Assembly (NCBI GenBank): GCA_022180565.1
Contig: BQML01000002.1
Location: 337,824 to 401,823 of the forward strand
DNA: 64,000 bases
DNA from: Bacteroidia bacterium
GTDB taxonomy: Bacteria > Bacteroidota > Ignavibacteria > UBA10030
Direction of reading: 5' to 3'
Below, piece by piece: positions 35,075 through 43,986 of this stretch. Position 1 is the first letter of the stretch. Each line of letters starts with the position of its first letter. A program made the translations under genes and the position numbers. The notes beneath the pieces were generated by a model that was not told the DNA's origin, made no database searches, and saw nothing but the letters and a program-made list of their open reading frames with translations.

Positions 35075-35641
35075 GTGTTTGAAGACGTTGAGAAACGCGA
35101 CCTGCTGAGAATTGCGCGCGCCTCGATCGAGGGCGTGCTGGGCGGCGAGCGGCCGACGATGCCCGATGCGTCGGCGCATTTGCTCGAGAGACGTGGAGTC
35201 TTTGTGACCCTGCGGGTCGGGAAGGAACTGCGGGGTTGTATCGGGTACGTCGAGCCTCGACTCCCGCTCGCGCAAGCCGTGGCGGAAGTGGCATGTAAGG
35301 CGGCCTTTGAAGATCCGAGGTTTGCTCCGCTTACCCCTGAAGAGCTACCGTCGGTGGACATTGAGATCTCAGTGCTTTCGCCGCTGGAGGCAGTACGGGA
35401 CATTGCGGAGATTGAGGTGGGGAGACACGGGCTCATTATCGAAGCCGGAAGGTGCAAAGGGTTGCTTCTGCCGAACGTTCCTGTTGAGTACGGCTGGGAC
35501 CGTGAGGAGTTTTTGAATCATACTGCACTCAAGGCGGGGCTTCCTCCTGAGGCGTGGCGGGACGAACATACGCGCTTGTTCAAGTTTACGACAGAAACGT
35601 TTTCGGAAACGGAACTCTACCAACCGCATCAGCCTCTCTGA
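35075..35641 (+). CDS. AMMECR1-domain protein (AmmeMemoRadiSam system protein A)
   Basis: A 188-residue protein that is one AMMECR1 domain. Family motif LRGCIGYVEPRLPLAQAV (about 55-72) is intact, as are AFEDPRFAPLTPEEL, DIEISVLSPLE and the ending ELYQP. The GTG at 35075 is chosen because GAGGTG stands 8 bases before it. The gene lies directly upstream of a MEMO1 gene, the usual pairing; the third member, a radical SAM enzyme, is not in the window. Biochemical role is unknown. Confidence 0.93.
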   Translation: MFEDVEKRDLLRIARASIEGVLGGERPTMPDASAHLLERRGVFVTLRVGKELRGCIGYVEPRLPLAQAVAEVACKAAFEDPRFAPLTPEELPSVDIEISVLSPLEAVRDIAEIEVGRHGLIIEAGRCKGLLLPNVPVEYGWDREEFLNHTALKAGLPPEAWRDEHTRLFKFTTETFSETELYQPHQPL

Positions 35642-35695
35642 TTCTCTCGCTGGCCATGCATACTCGTTCTCCACATTCATCGCGTGGTGGTCACC

Positions 35696-36520
35696 ATGTC
35701 CGTCCGTGAAGCCGCAGTCGCAGGATTATTCTATCCTGAGCTCAAGAGCATCCTCGAAAAAGAGGTCGATGAATACCTGCTGAGGGCAAAGTCTGTGCGG
35801 ATTGACGGCACAATCCGCGGTCTCCTTTGCCCGCATGCCGGCTTTGCGTACTCGGGAATGACCGCTGCGGCCGGATACAGGTTATTGAAAGGCCGGACAT
35901 ACGATGCCGCGATCATTGTCGGTCCGAGTCACCGGGAGTATTTCGACGGGATTTCGATCCATCCCGGAACTTCGTATAAGACTCCGCTGGGCGAGACCTC
36001 GATCGACGCCGGACTCAGGGCGCTGCTTGCCAAAGCGCATCCATCAATTATCCTCTCTGAGCATGGACATACGATGGAGCACTCGGTCGAAGTACAATTG
36101 CCGTTCCTGCAGAGGGCGCTTGGCCGCACACCGTTTGTGCCTCTGGTCATGGGTGATCAGCGGCGCGAACTGTGCATGGCGCTCGCCGAGGCTCTGAGCA
36201 AGGTTTGTCAGGACCGCAATGTCCTCCTCGTGGCCAGCAGCGATCTGTCGCACTATCATCCGTATGCCGAGGCGGTTGGCCTTGACAAACGCGTTGTAGA
36301 GGATGTGGAGGCGTTTCGACCTGAGGACCTCCTGCGGAAACTCGAGCTCGAGGAGGTCGAGGCCTGCGGTGGAGGCCCGATTGTTTCCGTCATGCTTGCC
36401 GCGCGTGCGCTCGGTGCCGTGCACTGCAAGGCCCTCTTTTACTGCAATTCCGGCGACGTGACGGGTGAAAAGGACGCCGTCGTCGGATATCTGTCGGCGG
36501 CTCTTTTCCAGGATTCCTGA
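35696..36520 (+). CDS. MEMO1 family protein (AmmeMemoRadiSam system protein B)
   Basis: A 274-residue protein related to class III extradiol dioxygenases. VAGLFYP opens it; the metal-site histidines are expected in CPHAGFAYSG (about 45), GPSHREYFDG, EHSVEVQLPFLQ and SSDLSHYHPY; the end is GDVTGEKDAVVGYLSAA. A GTG at 35684 four codons upstream is the alternative start. It follows AMMECR1 by about 55 bases and is followed without gap by the DUF2520 gene. Confidence 0.93.
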   Translation: MSVREAAVAGLFYPELKSILEKEVDEYLLRAKSVRIDGTIRGLLCPHAGFAYSGMTAAAGYRLLKGRTYDAAIIVGPSHREYFDGISIHPGTSYKTPLGETSIDAGLRALLAKAHPSIILSEHGHTMEHSVEVQLPFLQRALGRTPFVPLVMGDQRRELCMALAEALSKVCQDRNVLLVASSDLSHYHPYAEAVGLDKRVVEDVEAFRPEDLLRKLELEEVEACGGGPIVSVMLAARALGAVHCKALFYCNSGDVTGEKDAVVGYLSAALFQDS

Positions 36521-37417
36521 TTGCCCCGCGTTCAACGGCCGCACAACATATCCTTGATCGGAGCAGGCAGGGTTGGATCGACCCTGGCTGTCCTGCTCTC
36601 CCGCAAAGGATACCGCTTCCTCTCCGTCATCAGCCGCAGTCCGTCTTCCGCGCGGTCCCTGGCCCGGAAGCTGCGCGTTCGGATTGCTTCCTCCCGTATC
36701 GAGGACATTCCTGCCGAATCCGATCTTGTGATGGTCGCGGTACCCGATGAATCCATTGAGACTGTTGTCCGTGATCTTGCCCGCGAGGTTCCGCTGAACT
36801 GGCCCCGCGTCACCGTGTTTCATGTTTCGGGAGCCGTAACCCGGGATGCGCTGGCAGATGCGGCGGTACTCGGAGCGCGAACATTCTCGCTTCATCCGAT
36901 CCAACTGTTTCCCCGGAAAAACACTCTGAAAGATCAGATCGCGATCATGAAGGGGATTTGGTACGGGTTCGAAGGGGAACGGCGCGCAGAGCGGACTGCA
37001 AAGCGCCTTGTGCGCGATCTTGGGGGAAAGATCGTGGTCGTTCCGAAACAGGCAAAAATTTTGTATCATGCAGCATGTGTTTTTGCGTCGAACTACCCTG
37101 TGGCCGTTTTGGCCGTGGCGCAGTCGCTGGCACGGCAGGCAGGTCTTTCCGGTTTGGCGCCTCTATCCCCGTTGATCAACGCGGCGGTCGGCTTGGCCTC
37201 TGCAGGAGATCCACGGGAGGCTCTGACGGGGCCGATCGCCAGGGGAAGCGTCGAGACCGTCAGGAGGCAACGACAGGCCCTGGAGGCCCTTGATCCGCGA
37301 GTGGCGAGGGCTTACGCGGCCATTGGATCCCTGGCTCTGGATTTGGCGACGGAAAAAGGGGGGATGGAGAAAGAACGGATTCGAATACTGAGAAATCTCC
37401 TGACTTCAAAACCGTGA
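36521..37417 (+). CDS. Rossmann-like DUF2520 oxidoreductase-like protein
   Basis: A 298-residue protein with an N-terminal NAD(P)-binding fold (ISLIGAGRVGSTLAVLLSRKGY, about 10-31) and a C-terminal helical DUF2520 domain (about 130-290: FSLHPIQLFP, YHAACVFASNYPVAVLAVAQSL, ALTGPIARGSVETV). It resembles ketopantoate-reductase-like proteins, but the substrate is not known. The start is TTG, immediately after the MEMO1 stop. Its stop overlaps the next gene's GTG by four bases. Confidence 0.88.
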   Translation: MPRVQRPHNISLIGAGRVGSTLAVLLSRKGYRFLSVISRSPSSARSLARKLRVRIASSRIEDIPAESDLVMVAVPDESIETVVRDLAREVPLNWPRVTVFHVSGAVTRDALADAAVLGARTFSLHPIQLFPRKNTLKDQIAIMKGIWYGFEGERRAERTAKRLVRDLGGKIVVVPKQAKILYHAACVFASNYPVAVLAVAQSLARQAGLSGLAPLSPLINAAVGLASAGDPREALTGPIARGSVETVRRQRQALEALDPRVARAYAAIGSLALDLATEKGGMEKERIRILRNLLTSKP

Positions 37418-38229
37418 TTGTTGATTATCATACGCATACTTTGCTGTGCAAGCATGCAGAGGGAAATGCGGAGGATTATATTCTGCGCGCCCTTGACCTG
37501 GGATTCAATGAGATCGGATGTTCCGAGCATATTCCGATGCCGGGCGGATTCGATGAAAAGCACAGAATGAGCCTCGGCGAATACATGTCCACGTATGCGC
37601 CGCAGATTTCACACCTGCGGGAGCAATACAAGGGTCGGATCAATGTCCGAAGAGGTATCGAAGCCGATTTCTTCCCCGGGACGGAGGAGTGGGTGCGGGG
37701 ATTCATCGCGGAGAATGACTTCGACTACGTGATCGGCTCTGTACATTTTCTGGGGACATGGGGATTTGATGACGTCGTCTTTATTCACCAGTACGACGAA
37801 CGGGATGTGGACGAGGTCTATGAACAGTACTTTCGGGCCGTGAGCCGGTCGGCAGCGTCGGGGTTGTTTGACATCATCGGACACTGTGACCTCGTGAAGA
37901 AATTCGGCCACCGGCCTACAAAGAATCTTCGGGACCTCGCCTGGGAGGCGTTGAAGGAGATCAGGAAAGCGGGAATGTGCATCGAAATCAATACATCAGG
38001 ATTGCGAAAGCCGGTGAGAGAAATCTACCCCTCGGAATCGCTCCTGGAGATGATTCATGAGCTGCGGATTCCGCTGACGCTTGGATCGGATGCCCATGCC
38101 CCGGGGGATGTGGGAAAGGATTTTGATCGTGCAGTCGCGTTGGTGGAACGATTTGGCGGCGGGAAGATCGCTGTTTTTGAGCGAAGACAGCGTTCGATGC
38201 TTCCCGTTTCGCGCCCGGCTTTTGCCTAG
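37414..38229 (+). CDS. Histidinol-phosphatase, PHP family (HisJ/HisK-like)
   Basis: A 271-residue PHP-fold phosphatase. Metal ligands appear in DYHTHTLLCKHAEG (N-terminus), CSEHIPMPG, RRGIEADFFPG, IGSVHFLG, IIGHCDLVKKFGH and LGSDAHAPGDVG, the full HisK-type set. It would dephosphorylate histidinol phosphate in histidine synthesis, although no other his gene is nearby, and some relatives act on other phosphates. GTG start overlaps the preceding stop (GTGA). Confidence 0.85.
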   Translation: MIVDYHTHTLLCKHAEGNAEDYILRALDLGFNEIGCSEHIPMPGGFDEKHRMSLGEYMSTYAPQISHLREQYKGRINVRRGIEADFFPGTEEWVRGFIAENDFDYVIGSVHFLGTWGFDDVVFIHQYDERDVDEVYEQYFRAVSRSAASGLFDIIGHCDLVKKFGHRPTKNLRDLAWEALKEIRKAGMCIEINTSGLRKPVREIYPSESLLEMIHELRIPLTLGSDAHAPGDVGKDFDRAVALVERFGGGKIAVFERRQRSMLPVSRPAFA

Positions 38230-38246
38230 GAGAAAGCGAGGACTGT

Positions 38247-39029
38247 ATGGCCTATCAGACGTTGTTGCTGGAAGTGAAGGACAGGATCGCGGTGCTCACG
38301 ATCAACAGGCCGGAGAAGCTGAATGCGCTGAATGCAACGACAAAGAACGAGATGGTGCATGCCCTGGAGTCCTGTAAATCGAATGTATCGGTCGATGTGG
38401 TCATCATCACCGGTGCGGGTGAAAAAGCTTTTGTGGCCGGGACGGACATAGGAGAACTTACGGGGCTGAACCCGGACACCGGCAAGGAATTTTCCTCCCG
38501 CGGCCAGGAAGTGTTCAATCTGGTGGAACATCTGGGCAAACCGGTGATCGCAGCCGTCAACGGATATGCACTTGGGGGCGGGTGTGAACTTGCGCTTGCC
38601 TGCCATCTGCGGATCGCTTCCGAGAACGCGAAGTTTGGCCAGCCGGAGGTGAACCTGGGCATTATCCCGGGGTACGGCGGAACCCAGAGGCTCGCCCGGC
38701 TTGTGGGGACGGGGCGCGCAATGGAAATGATCCTTACCGGCGAGCCCATTGATGCGATGGAGGCGCACCGGATCGGTCTCGTCAACAAAGTGGTGCAGCA
38801 AAGAGATCTTCTGGACACTTGCCGTGCTATAGCCGCGAAGATTGCTGCAAAGAGCCAGGTGGCCATCCGATTGGCTCTCAAAGCTGTGAATATGACTCGG
38901 GAAACAATGCAGGCCGACGGACAGGAGCTCGAAGCAAGCCTGTTCGGCGTCTGTTGCGGATCGGAGGATTTTCAAGAGGGGACGAAAGCTTTTCTGGAGA
39001 AGAGGAAACCGGAGTTCAGGAACAGGTAG
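38247..39029 (+). CDS. Enoyl-CoA hydratase/isomerase (crotonase)
   Basis: A 260-residue crotonase-fold enzyme. Oxyanion-hole stretches KAFVAGTDIGEL and NGYALGGGCELALACHLRIA, and both catalytic glutamates of true hydratases (one in GGGCELA, one in FGQPEVNLGIIPGYGGTQRL), are present. It should hydrate short-chain enoyl-CoA in beta-oxidation or butanoate metabolism. A GAGG motif stands 6 bases before the ATG. It follows the PHP gene by 17 bases. Confidence 0.9.
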   Translation: MAYQTLLLEVKDRIAVLTINRPEKLNALNATTKNEMVHALESCKSNVSVDVVIITGAGEKAFVAGTDIGELTGLNPDTGKEFSSRGQEVFNLVEHLGKPVIAAVNGYALGGGCELALACHLRIASENAKFGQPEVNLGIIPGYGGTQRLARLVGTGRAMEMILTGEPIDAMEAHRIGLVNKVVQQRDLLDTCRAIAAKIAAKSQVAIRLALKAVNMTRETMQADGQELEASLFGVCCGSEDFQEGTKAFLEKRKPEFRNR

Positions 39030-39112
39030 AATAAAGGAAGAACGTCCGCGGCCTCGTTTATTTCATCTTTACAACTTATCTCATCCACTAAAACATTGAA
39101 CGTCTAGACGCC

Positions 39113-40585
39113 TTGAGCCAATCCAAATCACCACCGCGTGCGGTAACCATGGACAAACTCGTTTCGCTGGCGAAGCGGCGCGGGTTCATCTTTCAGTCGA
39201 GCGAGATCTACGGCGGGTTGAACGGATGCTGGGACTACGGTCCGATGGGTGTGGAAATGCTCAACAATCTGAAACACCATTGGTGGCGCAGTATGACCTA
39301 CCGGCCTGATGTGGAGGGAATCGACGCATCGATTCTCATGCATGCGCGGGTCTGGGAGGCCTCGGGTCACGTCGAGAATTTCACCGATCCAATGGTGGAT
39401 TGTCGCCAGTGCAAATCCAGGTTTCGTGTCGATACCCTGCTCGACGAGCTTTCGGTCAAGAAAAAAAAGGAAGTGCTGAGGGCGCTCGTTCCGGGGGAGT
39501 ATGAAGGACAGCTGAAAGACGAAGCCGTTCTTGAAGCCTTCGAGCATCTCGCCGGCGATCCTGCCAAGATCCTTGCGGTGATCGCATGCCCGACCTGCGG
39601 AAACAAAGGAACTTTCACCGAAGCCCGGAAATTTAATCTGATGTTCAAGACATTTGTCGGATCGGTCGAGGATTCTTCTGCCACCGTTTTCCTGCGTCCG
39701 GAAACGGCTCAGGGGATCTTCGTCAATTTTCAGAACGTCCTGGTATCCTCGCGCCAGAAAATCCCTTTCGGAATCGCCCAGATCGGAAAGGCATTCCGGA
39801 ATGAAATCAACACGAAGAACTTTCTCTTCAGGACACGCGAGTTCGAGCAAATGGAGATGCAGTTTTTTGTGAAGCCCGGTACGGATGACGAGTGGTTTGC
39901 GTACTGGAAGGAGGAGAGGATGAAGTGGTTCCGTGATCTCGGGATGACGGAGGCGAGACTTCGATGGCACCGGCATCCACAGGAGAAGCTCGCCCATTAC
40001 GCCAAAGGAGCATTCGACATCGAATATGAGTTTCCGTTCGGTTGGGGGGAAATCGAGGGCATCCATAATCGCACAGACTATGATCTCTCGCGCCACCAGG
40101 AATTCTCGAAGAAAAGCATGGAATACTATGACGAGGAGTCGAAATCGAGGTACGTTCCCTACGTGATCGAGACATCTGCCGGGGCCAGCAGATCGTTCAT
40201 GGCGTTCTTGGTGGATGCGTATGCCGAGGAGGAGGCCCCGACGGGAGAAGGGGGAACAGAAACACGCGTTGTTCTCAAACTGCATCCCAGGCTGGCCCCG
40301 ATGAAGGTTGCCGTATTTCCTCTTGTGAACCGCGACGGAATGCCGGAAACGGCGAAAAAGATCGAAGCCGACCTTCGTCCGTGGTTCCGTGTGTTCTATG
40401 ACGAAAGCGGCGCGATCGGCAGGAGATATCGCCGCCAGGACGAAATCGGCACACCGTATTGTGTCACGGTGGATTCCCAGACACTGCAGGACCAGACAGT
40501 GACGGTTCGGGAACGCGACTCCATGCGGCAGGAGCGCGTCGCTGTTGACCGGTTGAAGGAGTACTTCACGCAACTCTTTCTATAG
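39113..40585 (+). CDS. glyQS: Glycyl-tRNA synthetase, alpha2 type
   Basis: The single-chain, dimeric GlyRS (as in Thermus and eukaryotes), not the two-subunit GlyQ/GlyS of many bacteria. The 490-residue protein has KRRGFIFQSSEIYGGLNGCWDYGPMG, a zinc-ribbon-like pair CRQCKSRF ... CPTCGNKGTF (about 98-165), class II motif 2 FGIAQIGKAFRNEI and motif 3 region, and the anticodon-binding C-terminus. The start shown is TTG; an ATG 12 codons later (39149) is an alternative because no clear Shine-Dalgarno decides. Confidence 0.95.
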   Translation: MSQSKSPPRAVTMDKLVSLAKRRGFIFQSSEIYGGLNGCWDYGPMGVEMLNNLKHHWWRSMTYRPDVEGIDASILMHARVWEASGHVENFTDPMVDCRQCKSRFRVDTLLDELSVKKKKEVLRALVPGEYEGQLKDEAVLEAFEHLAGDPAKILAVIACPTCGNKGTFTEARKFNLMFKTFVGSVEDSSATVFLRPETAQGIFVNFQNVLVSSRQKIPFGIAQIGKAFRNEINTKNFLFRTREFEQMEMQFFVKPGTDDEWFAYWKEERMKWFRDLGMTEARLRWHRHPQEKLAHYAKGAFDIEYEFPFGWGEIEGIHNRTDYDLSRHQEFSKKSMEYYDEESKSRYVPYVIETSAGASRSFMAFLVDAYAEEEAPTGEGGTETRVVLKLHPRLAPMKVAVFPLVNRDGMPETAKKIEADLRPWFRVFYDESGAIGRRYRRQDEIGTPYCVTVDSQTLQDQTVTVRERDSMRQERVAVDRLKEYFTQLFL

Positions 40586-40592
40586 GTACCGC

Positions 40593-41774
40593 ATGGCCCC
40601 CCTGAAGGAATGGCGAATCCGGGCACTGGTGACTGTCCTGATCTTCCAGACCCCGTCGGCCATCCTCCCTGCCCAGTGGGACCTTGGCGGAGAGATCGAC
40701 CGTCGCCTCCAGCGGGGGATCGATCATATTTACAATCTCGAGTTCTACGACGCCGACAAGCAATTCGACGAAGTGATCCGTCTTCGTCCCGATCACCCCG
40801 CAGGCTATTTCTTCCGTGCGATGACCCAATGGTGGCGGATTCTCTCGGATTTCGACAACGAGTCGCAGGATGAGCGCTATCACGAGATGCTTGAGCGCGT
40901 CATCGGATTGTGCGAAGAACGGTTGAAGCGCGATCCGGATGATATCACGGCGCTCTTCTTCAAGGGAGGCGCGTTGGGATTCCGAGGACGTCTTCGCGTC
41001 AACAGGGGCAACTGGTTTGGTGCCATCCAGGACGGCCTGGCGGCGCTCCCGATTGTCCGCCGCGCCCACGCGCTCGATTCAACCAATTACGATGTCCTGC
41101 TCGGGATCGGCATCTACAATTACTATGCTGAGATTGTGCCCCGCGAGTATCCCATCGTTCGGCCGTTCATGATCTTCCTCCCATCGGGAGACAGGGCAAA
41201 AGGATTGGAACAGCTGCACCTCGCTGCGGAGAAGGCGAAATATGCACGGACCGAGGCGACCTACTTTTTAGCACAAAGCTACTTCCTCTACGAGAAGAAC
41301 TATGCCAAAGCGGCGGAGTTGGTCGGTGAGCTGAGCCGGAAGTATCCTCGCAACCCCCAGTTTCTCCGCTACTGGGGAAGGTGCCTTGTCACGCTGAGCC
41401 GATGGGAAGAGGGGTTCAAGGTCTTTTCCCGCGTCGTGGAGTCCTTCGAAAAGAAGCAGGTGGGATTTCGCGAGATCGATGCGAGGGAAGCGTATTACTA
41501 CCTGGGAAAGTACTTTTTCCTGAGGCAACGATATGAGGATGCCGCAAAGAACTTCCAGGAGTGCGAAAGACTGTCTTATCTCGTCGATAAAAACGAAGAG
41601 TCAGGATTTCTCTCCATGGCGGTGCTCCACCGCGGCATGATCTATGATGTGACGGATCGGCGAAAAGATGCGGTCGCTCAGTACCGTCGTGTCCTTGCCA
41701 TGAAGGAGTATGAACAGACTCACCGGGACGCGAGGAGATTTCTTGAAACGCCTTACAAAGGGAGTGCCCAATGA
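40593..41774 (+). CDS. Exported TPR-repeat protein
   Basis: A 393-residue protein with a signal peptide (about 1-27, LVTVLIFQTPSAILPAQ). It has tetratricopeptide-like repeats spread over about 45-130 and 200-390, e.g. EFYDADKQFDEVIRLRPDHPAG and YYYLGKYFFLRQRYEDAAKNF. Similar proteins are common in Bacteroidota and Ignavibacteriota. It follows glyQS by 7 bases and overlaps the ZIP transporter gene by ATGA. Confidence 0.82.
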   Translation: MAPLKEWRIRALVTVLIFQTPSAILPAQWDLGGEIDRRLQRGIDHIYNLEFYDADKQFDEVIRLRPDHPAGYFFRAMTQWWRILSDFDNESQDERYHEMLERVIGLCEERLKRDPDDITALFFKGGALGFRGRLRVNRGNWFGAIQDGLAALPIVRRAHALDSTNYDVLLGIGIYNYYAEIVPREYPIVRPFMIFLPSGDRAKGLEQLHLAAEKAKYARTEATYFLAQSYFLYEKNYAKAAELVGELSRKYPRNPQFLRYWGRCLVTLSRWEEGFKVFSRVVESFEKKQVGFREIDAREAYYYLGKYFFLRQRYEDAAKNFQECERLSYLVDKNEESGFLSMAVLHRGMIYDVTDRRKDAVAQYRRVLAMKEYEQTHRDARRFLETPYKGSAQ

Positions 41775-42514
41775 TCACGGCCTTGTTCTTCGGGCTTGCT
41801 GCCGCGGGGGCTGAGTTTCTTGGTGGCGCGCTGATAGCCGCCCGCCGTCAATGGCCAAATCGCTTGCAGGAGGTTCTTCTGGCCCTCGGAGCCGGATTCA
41901 TTTTGGCCCTGGTTTTTCTTGATCTGATCCCGCACAGCATCGAGGCGGTGGGAGAATCTGCTGCAATCGCCATGATGGCCGGTTTTGCCGTCGTTCATTT
42001 CTTCGAACATACTGTGGTCGGTCATCTGCATTTTGGGGAGGAAACGCATGCCGACGTGATGGTTTCCAGGCAAGCCGGACTCTCTGCCTTCGGGGGCCTC
42101 TTTCTCCATGCGTTCTTCGACGGGTTTTCCATTTCCGCAGGTGTTCAGTTCGATCCGTTCCTCGGACTGCTGATCTTCCTTGGGATTCTCCTGCACAAAT
42201 TCCCCGAGGGACTCACGATCGGATCAATCATGCAATCGGCGGGATTCTCACGACGGGTAGTGCTGTGGGCGGCCGGCGGTATCGGGACGGGGACAGTCCT
42301 TGGAGTGCTTTCCGTGTTTCTCATCGCATCGGTCGATGAGTCGATTGTCGGATTGGCGTTTGCGTTCTCAGCCGGCGTTGCCATCTACGTCGGCGCCAGC
42401 GATCTTATCCCAGAGATCAATCGTTCAAAGAGCAGGATGCCGCCGTTAGTCGTGTTTGGTGGAATGCTGTTGTTCGCCCTGAGCGAATGGTTGTTAGAGG
42501 GGTTGATGAAGTGA
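41771..42514 (+). CDS. ZIP family metal transporter
   Basis: A 247-residue membrane protein with about eight helices. The metal-binding motifs in helices 4 and 5 are intact: HAFFDGFSISAG and LHKFPEGLTIGS. A histidine-containing loop (HFFEHTVVGHLHFGEETH, about 76-93) lies before them. It should import zinc or related divalent metals across the inner membrane. Overlaps the TPR gene upstream; a weak terminator follows. Confidence 0.92.
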   Translation: MITALFFGLAAAGAEFLGGALIAARRQWPNRLQEVLLALGAGFILALVFLDLIPHSIEAVGESAAIAMMAGFAVVHFFEHTVVGHLHFGEETHADVMVSRQAGLSAFGGLFLHAFFDGFSISAGVQFDPFLGLLIFLGILLHKFPEGLTIGSIMQSAGFSRRVVLWAAGGIGTGTVLGVLSVFLIASVDESIVGLAFAFSAGVAIYVGASDLIPEINRSKSRMPPLVVFGGMLLFALSEWLLEGLMK

Positions 42515-42582
42515 AGCGGGAGGGTGATTCGCGATATCGTCGCGGTCAGAAGAGAGGAGAGACACGGATTCGGCCGATGGGA

Positions 42583-42606
42583 ACCCTGCAGGAGGGGTCT
42601 TTTTTG
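42583..42606 (+). terminator. Weak intrinsic terminator after ZIP gene
   Basis: ACCCT, loop GCAGG, AGGGGT (one bulged G), then CTTTTTT. Lies in the convergent gap between the ZIP gene and the PorQ-like gene. Confidence 0.5.
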
Positions 42607-42614
42607 GACAGAGG

Positions 42615-43568
42615 TCAAAGACCGGAAGATGAGCCGATGATCATTCCGACTGTCAGTCGGTGAAGTCCTCCGATCTTTCCGTACGAATTGAAAGCATAAT
42701 CCAGCCGATAGGTTCCCAGCAGGATTCCTCCTCCAAGGGCAAATCCGGCCATTCCTGCACTGTCTCCAATTTTCAACTCCCTTCTCTTTTCATGGTCATA
42801 CCCGACTCGCAGGCGGACTGCTTCGCTGACCATGAACTCCGCTCCGAAGGTGAACGAACCCAACCGGTCGAGGAACGATCCGCCCTTTTCCGTGAGTTTG
42901 TGAAAGTTCAGGTTCAGAAACACCGGGAGGTGTTCAGGTCGCTTGGTGATGCCGACCGTGAGACTGAGCGGAAGGGATTCACGGGTACCGTCGTAGGTGG
43001 TGAGCTGGGTTCCGGCATGGAGGAGGCTGGCGCCGATGCTGATGTTCTCGGACGGAATGCGGTACAGAATCCCTGCTCCAGCGGCCACAGCCGACGAGGC
43101 ATACTCGGCAATCGAAGAATGGAGGAACTCGACACTTGCCCCCGCAAACACATCATCATCCAGCGGTGTTCCCCAGCCCACGACGAACGCGAGTTCCCGG
43201 GCAGAAAAGGTTCCAAACGTATTCATGGATTCATCGGTCCGGTTGAACGATCCATAGTCTATATAGATGATTCCGGCGCCGAAGGTGCCGAGATCGGAGA
43301 TCGCCTGTGCGTAGGTAACCGATCCCGCGTTTACATCCAGAAGATGCCTGAGAAAGCCGGCGGAGGCGGATGCCTCTTCCAGGGTAGCCAGGGCAGAAGG
43401 ATTGTAGAGGAGGAGGTTCGGATCGTTCGTCATGGATACGACACTGCTGTTCAGCGCGGCGGCCCGGGCGTTCATATCGAGGCGTAGAAAGTCGAACGTT
43501 CCCGTGCGTTGGGCGGGTGCGAGGGAGATTCCAAAGAGAAGAACGATGAAAACACGCCGGAGGAGCAT
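42615..43568 (-). CDS. PorQ/PorV-like outer-membrane barrel protein
   Basis: A 317-residue protein with a signal peptide (about 1-19) and a barrel of the PorV/PorQ/FadL-like type: FLRLDMNARAAALNSSVVSMTNDPNLLLYNPSALATLE spread over 27-65 is the diagnostic opening, and the C-terminus ends in strands (HRLTVGMIIG). PorQ belongs to the type IX secretion apparatus in Bacteroidota, while related proteins occur without it; no other por/gld gene is in the window, so the role is open. Promoter candidate at 43584-43613. Confidence 0.85.
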   Translation of the reverse strand: MLLRRVFIVLLFGISLAPAQRTGTFDFLRLDMNARAAALNSSVVSMTNDPNLLLYNPSALATLEEASASAGFLRHLLDVNAGSVTYAQAISDLGTFGAGIIYIDYGSFNRTDESMNTFGTFSARELAFVVGWGTPLDDDVFAGASVEFLHSSIAEYASSAVAAGAGILYRIPSENISIGASLLHAGTQLTTYDGTRESLPLSLTVGITKRPEHLPVFLNLNFHKLTEKGGSFLDRLGSFTFGAEFMVSEAVRLRVGYDHEKRRELKIGDSAGMAGFALGGGILLGTYRLDYAFNSYGKIGGLHRLTVGMIIGSSSGL

Positions 43569-43583
43569 GACGGAATCTACCCA

Positions 43584-43613
43584 ACTATGGACAGAATTTC
43601 AAATTCCGGTCAA
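43584..43613 (-). promoter_or_regulatory. Predicted promoter of PorQ-like gene
   Basis: Minus-strand TTGACC (43608-43613), 18 bp, CATAGT (43584-43589). Its -35 abuts that of the divergent rpmE promoter. Confidence 0.4.
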
Positions 43614-43642
43614 TTGCGCCTGAACGACATTTTTGGTATATT
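43614..43642 (+). promoter_or_regulatory. Predicted promoter of rpmE
   Basis: TTGCGC (43614-43619), 17 bp, TATATT (43637-43642), with TTTTTGG before the -10. Confidence 0.6.
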
Positions 43643-43671
43643 ACGAAGCACCTGTGAAACTGGAGGTTTTC

Positions 43672-43896
43672 ATGAAGGCGGGAATTCACCCCGAATATAC
43701 CAAGTCGATTGTCACCTGCGTCTGCGGCAATACGTTTGAAACGCGGTCCACTGCAGGGAATCTTCACGTTGAAATCTGCTCGAACTGTCATCCGTTCTTT
43801 ACAGGCAAACAGAAGTTGGTCGATTCGGCGGGACGCGTGGAGAAGTTCACGCGAAAGTACGGCAAAAGGAAGCCGGCGGAGCCGACAGAATCCTGA
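43672..43896 (+). CDS. rpmE: 50S ribosomal protein L31, zinc-binding type
   Basis: A 74-residue ribosomal protein with the four cysteines of the zinc form: TCVCGNTF and [22 protein letters not shown]. The start at ATG 43672 is set by GGAGG 5 bases upstream and by homology (MKAGIHPEY). The C-terminal tail ([10 protein letters not shown]) is slightly longer than in E. coli. A strong terminator follows. Confidence 0.96.
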   Translation: MKAGIHPEYTKSIVTCVCGNTFETRSTAGNLHVEICSNCHPFFTGKQKLVDSAGRVEKFTRKYGKRKPAEPTES

Positions 43897-43915
43897 GAGG
43901 TCTGGAACACGATCC

Positions 43916-43955
43916 AAAGCGGAATGTGCAAGACGTGCATTCCGCTTTTTCTTTT
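43916..43955 (+). terminator. Rho-independent terminator after rpmE
   Basis: AAAGCGGAATG (43916-43926) pairs perfectly with CATTCCGCTTT (43938-43948); the T-run continues to 43950, then CTTTT. Confidence 0.88.
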
Positions 43956-43986
43956 CCTATCTTGCCGCATCCTCTGATGCGCACCT

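Noticed and set aside
34969-35457. Longer N-terminus for GlmM
   Set aside because: It is antisense to the AMMECR1 gene, lies beyond the predicted promoter and has no homology.
39128-40573. 481-codon minus-strand frame opposite glyQS
   Set aside because: Antisense shadow; the plus strand encodes a complete class II synthetase with all motifs.
43952-43963. TTTTCCTATCTT before nagB as a full promoter
   Set aside because: The -10 resembles the local motif, but the -35 position overlaps the rpmE terminator stem and has no TTG-type hexamer.
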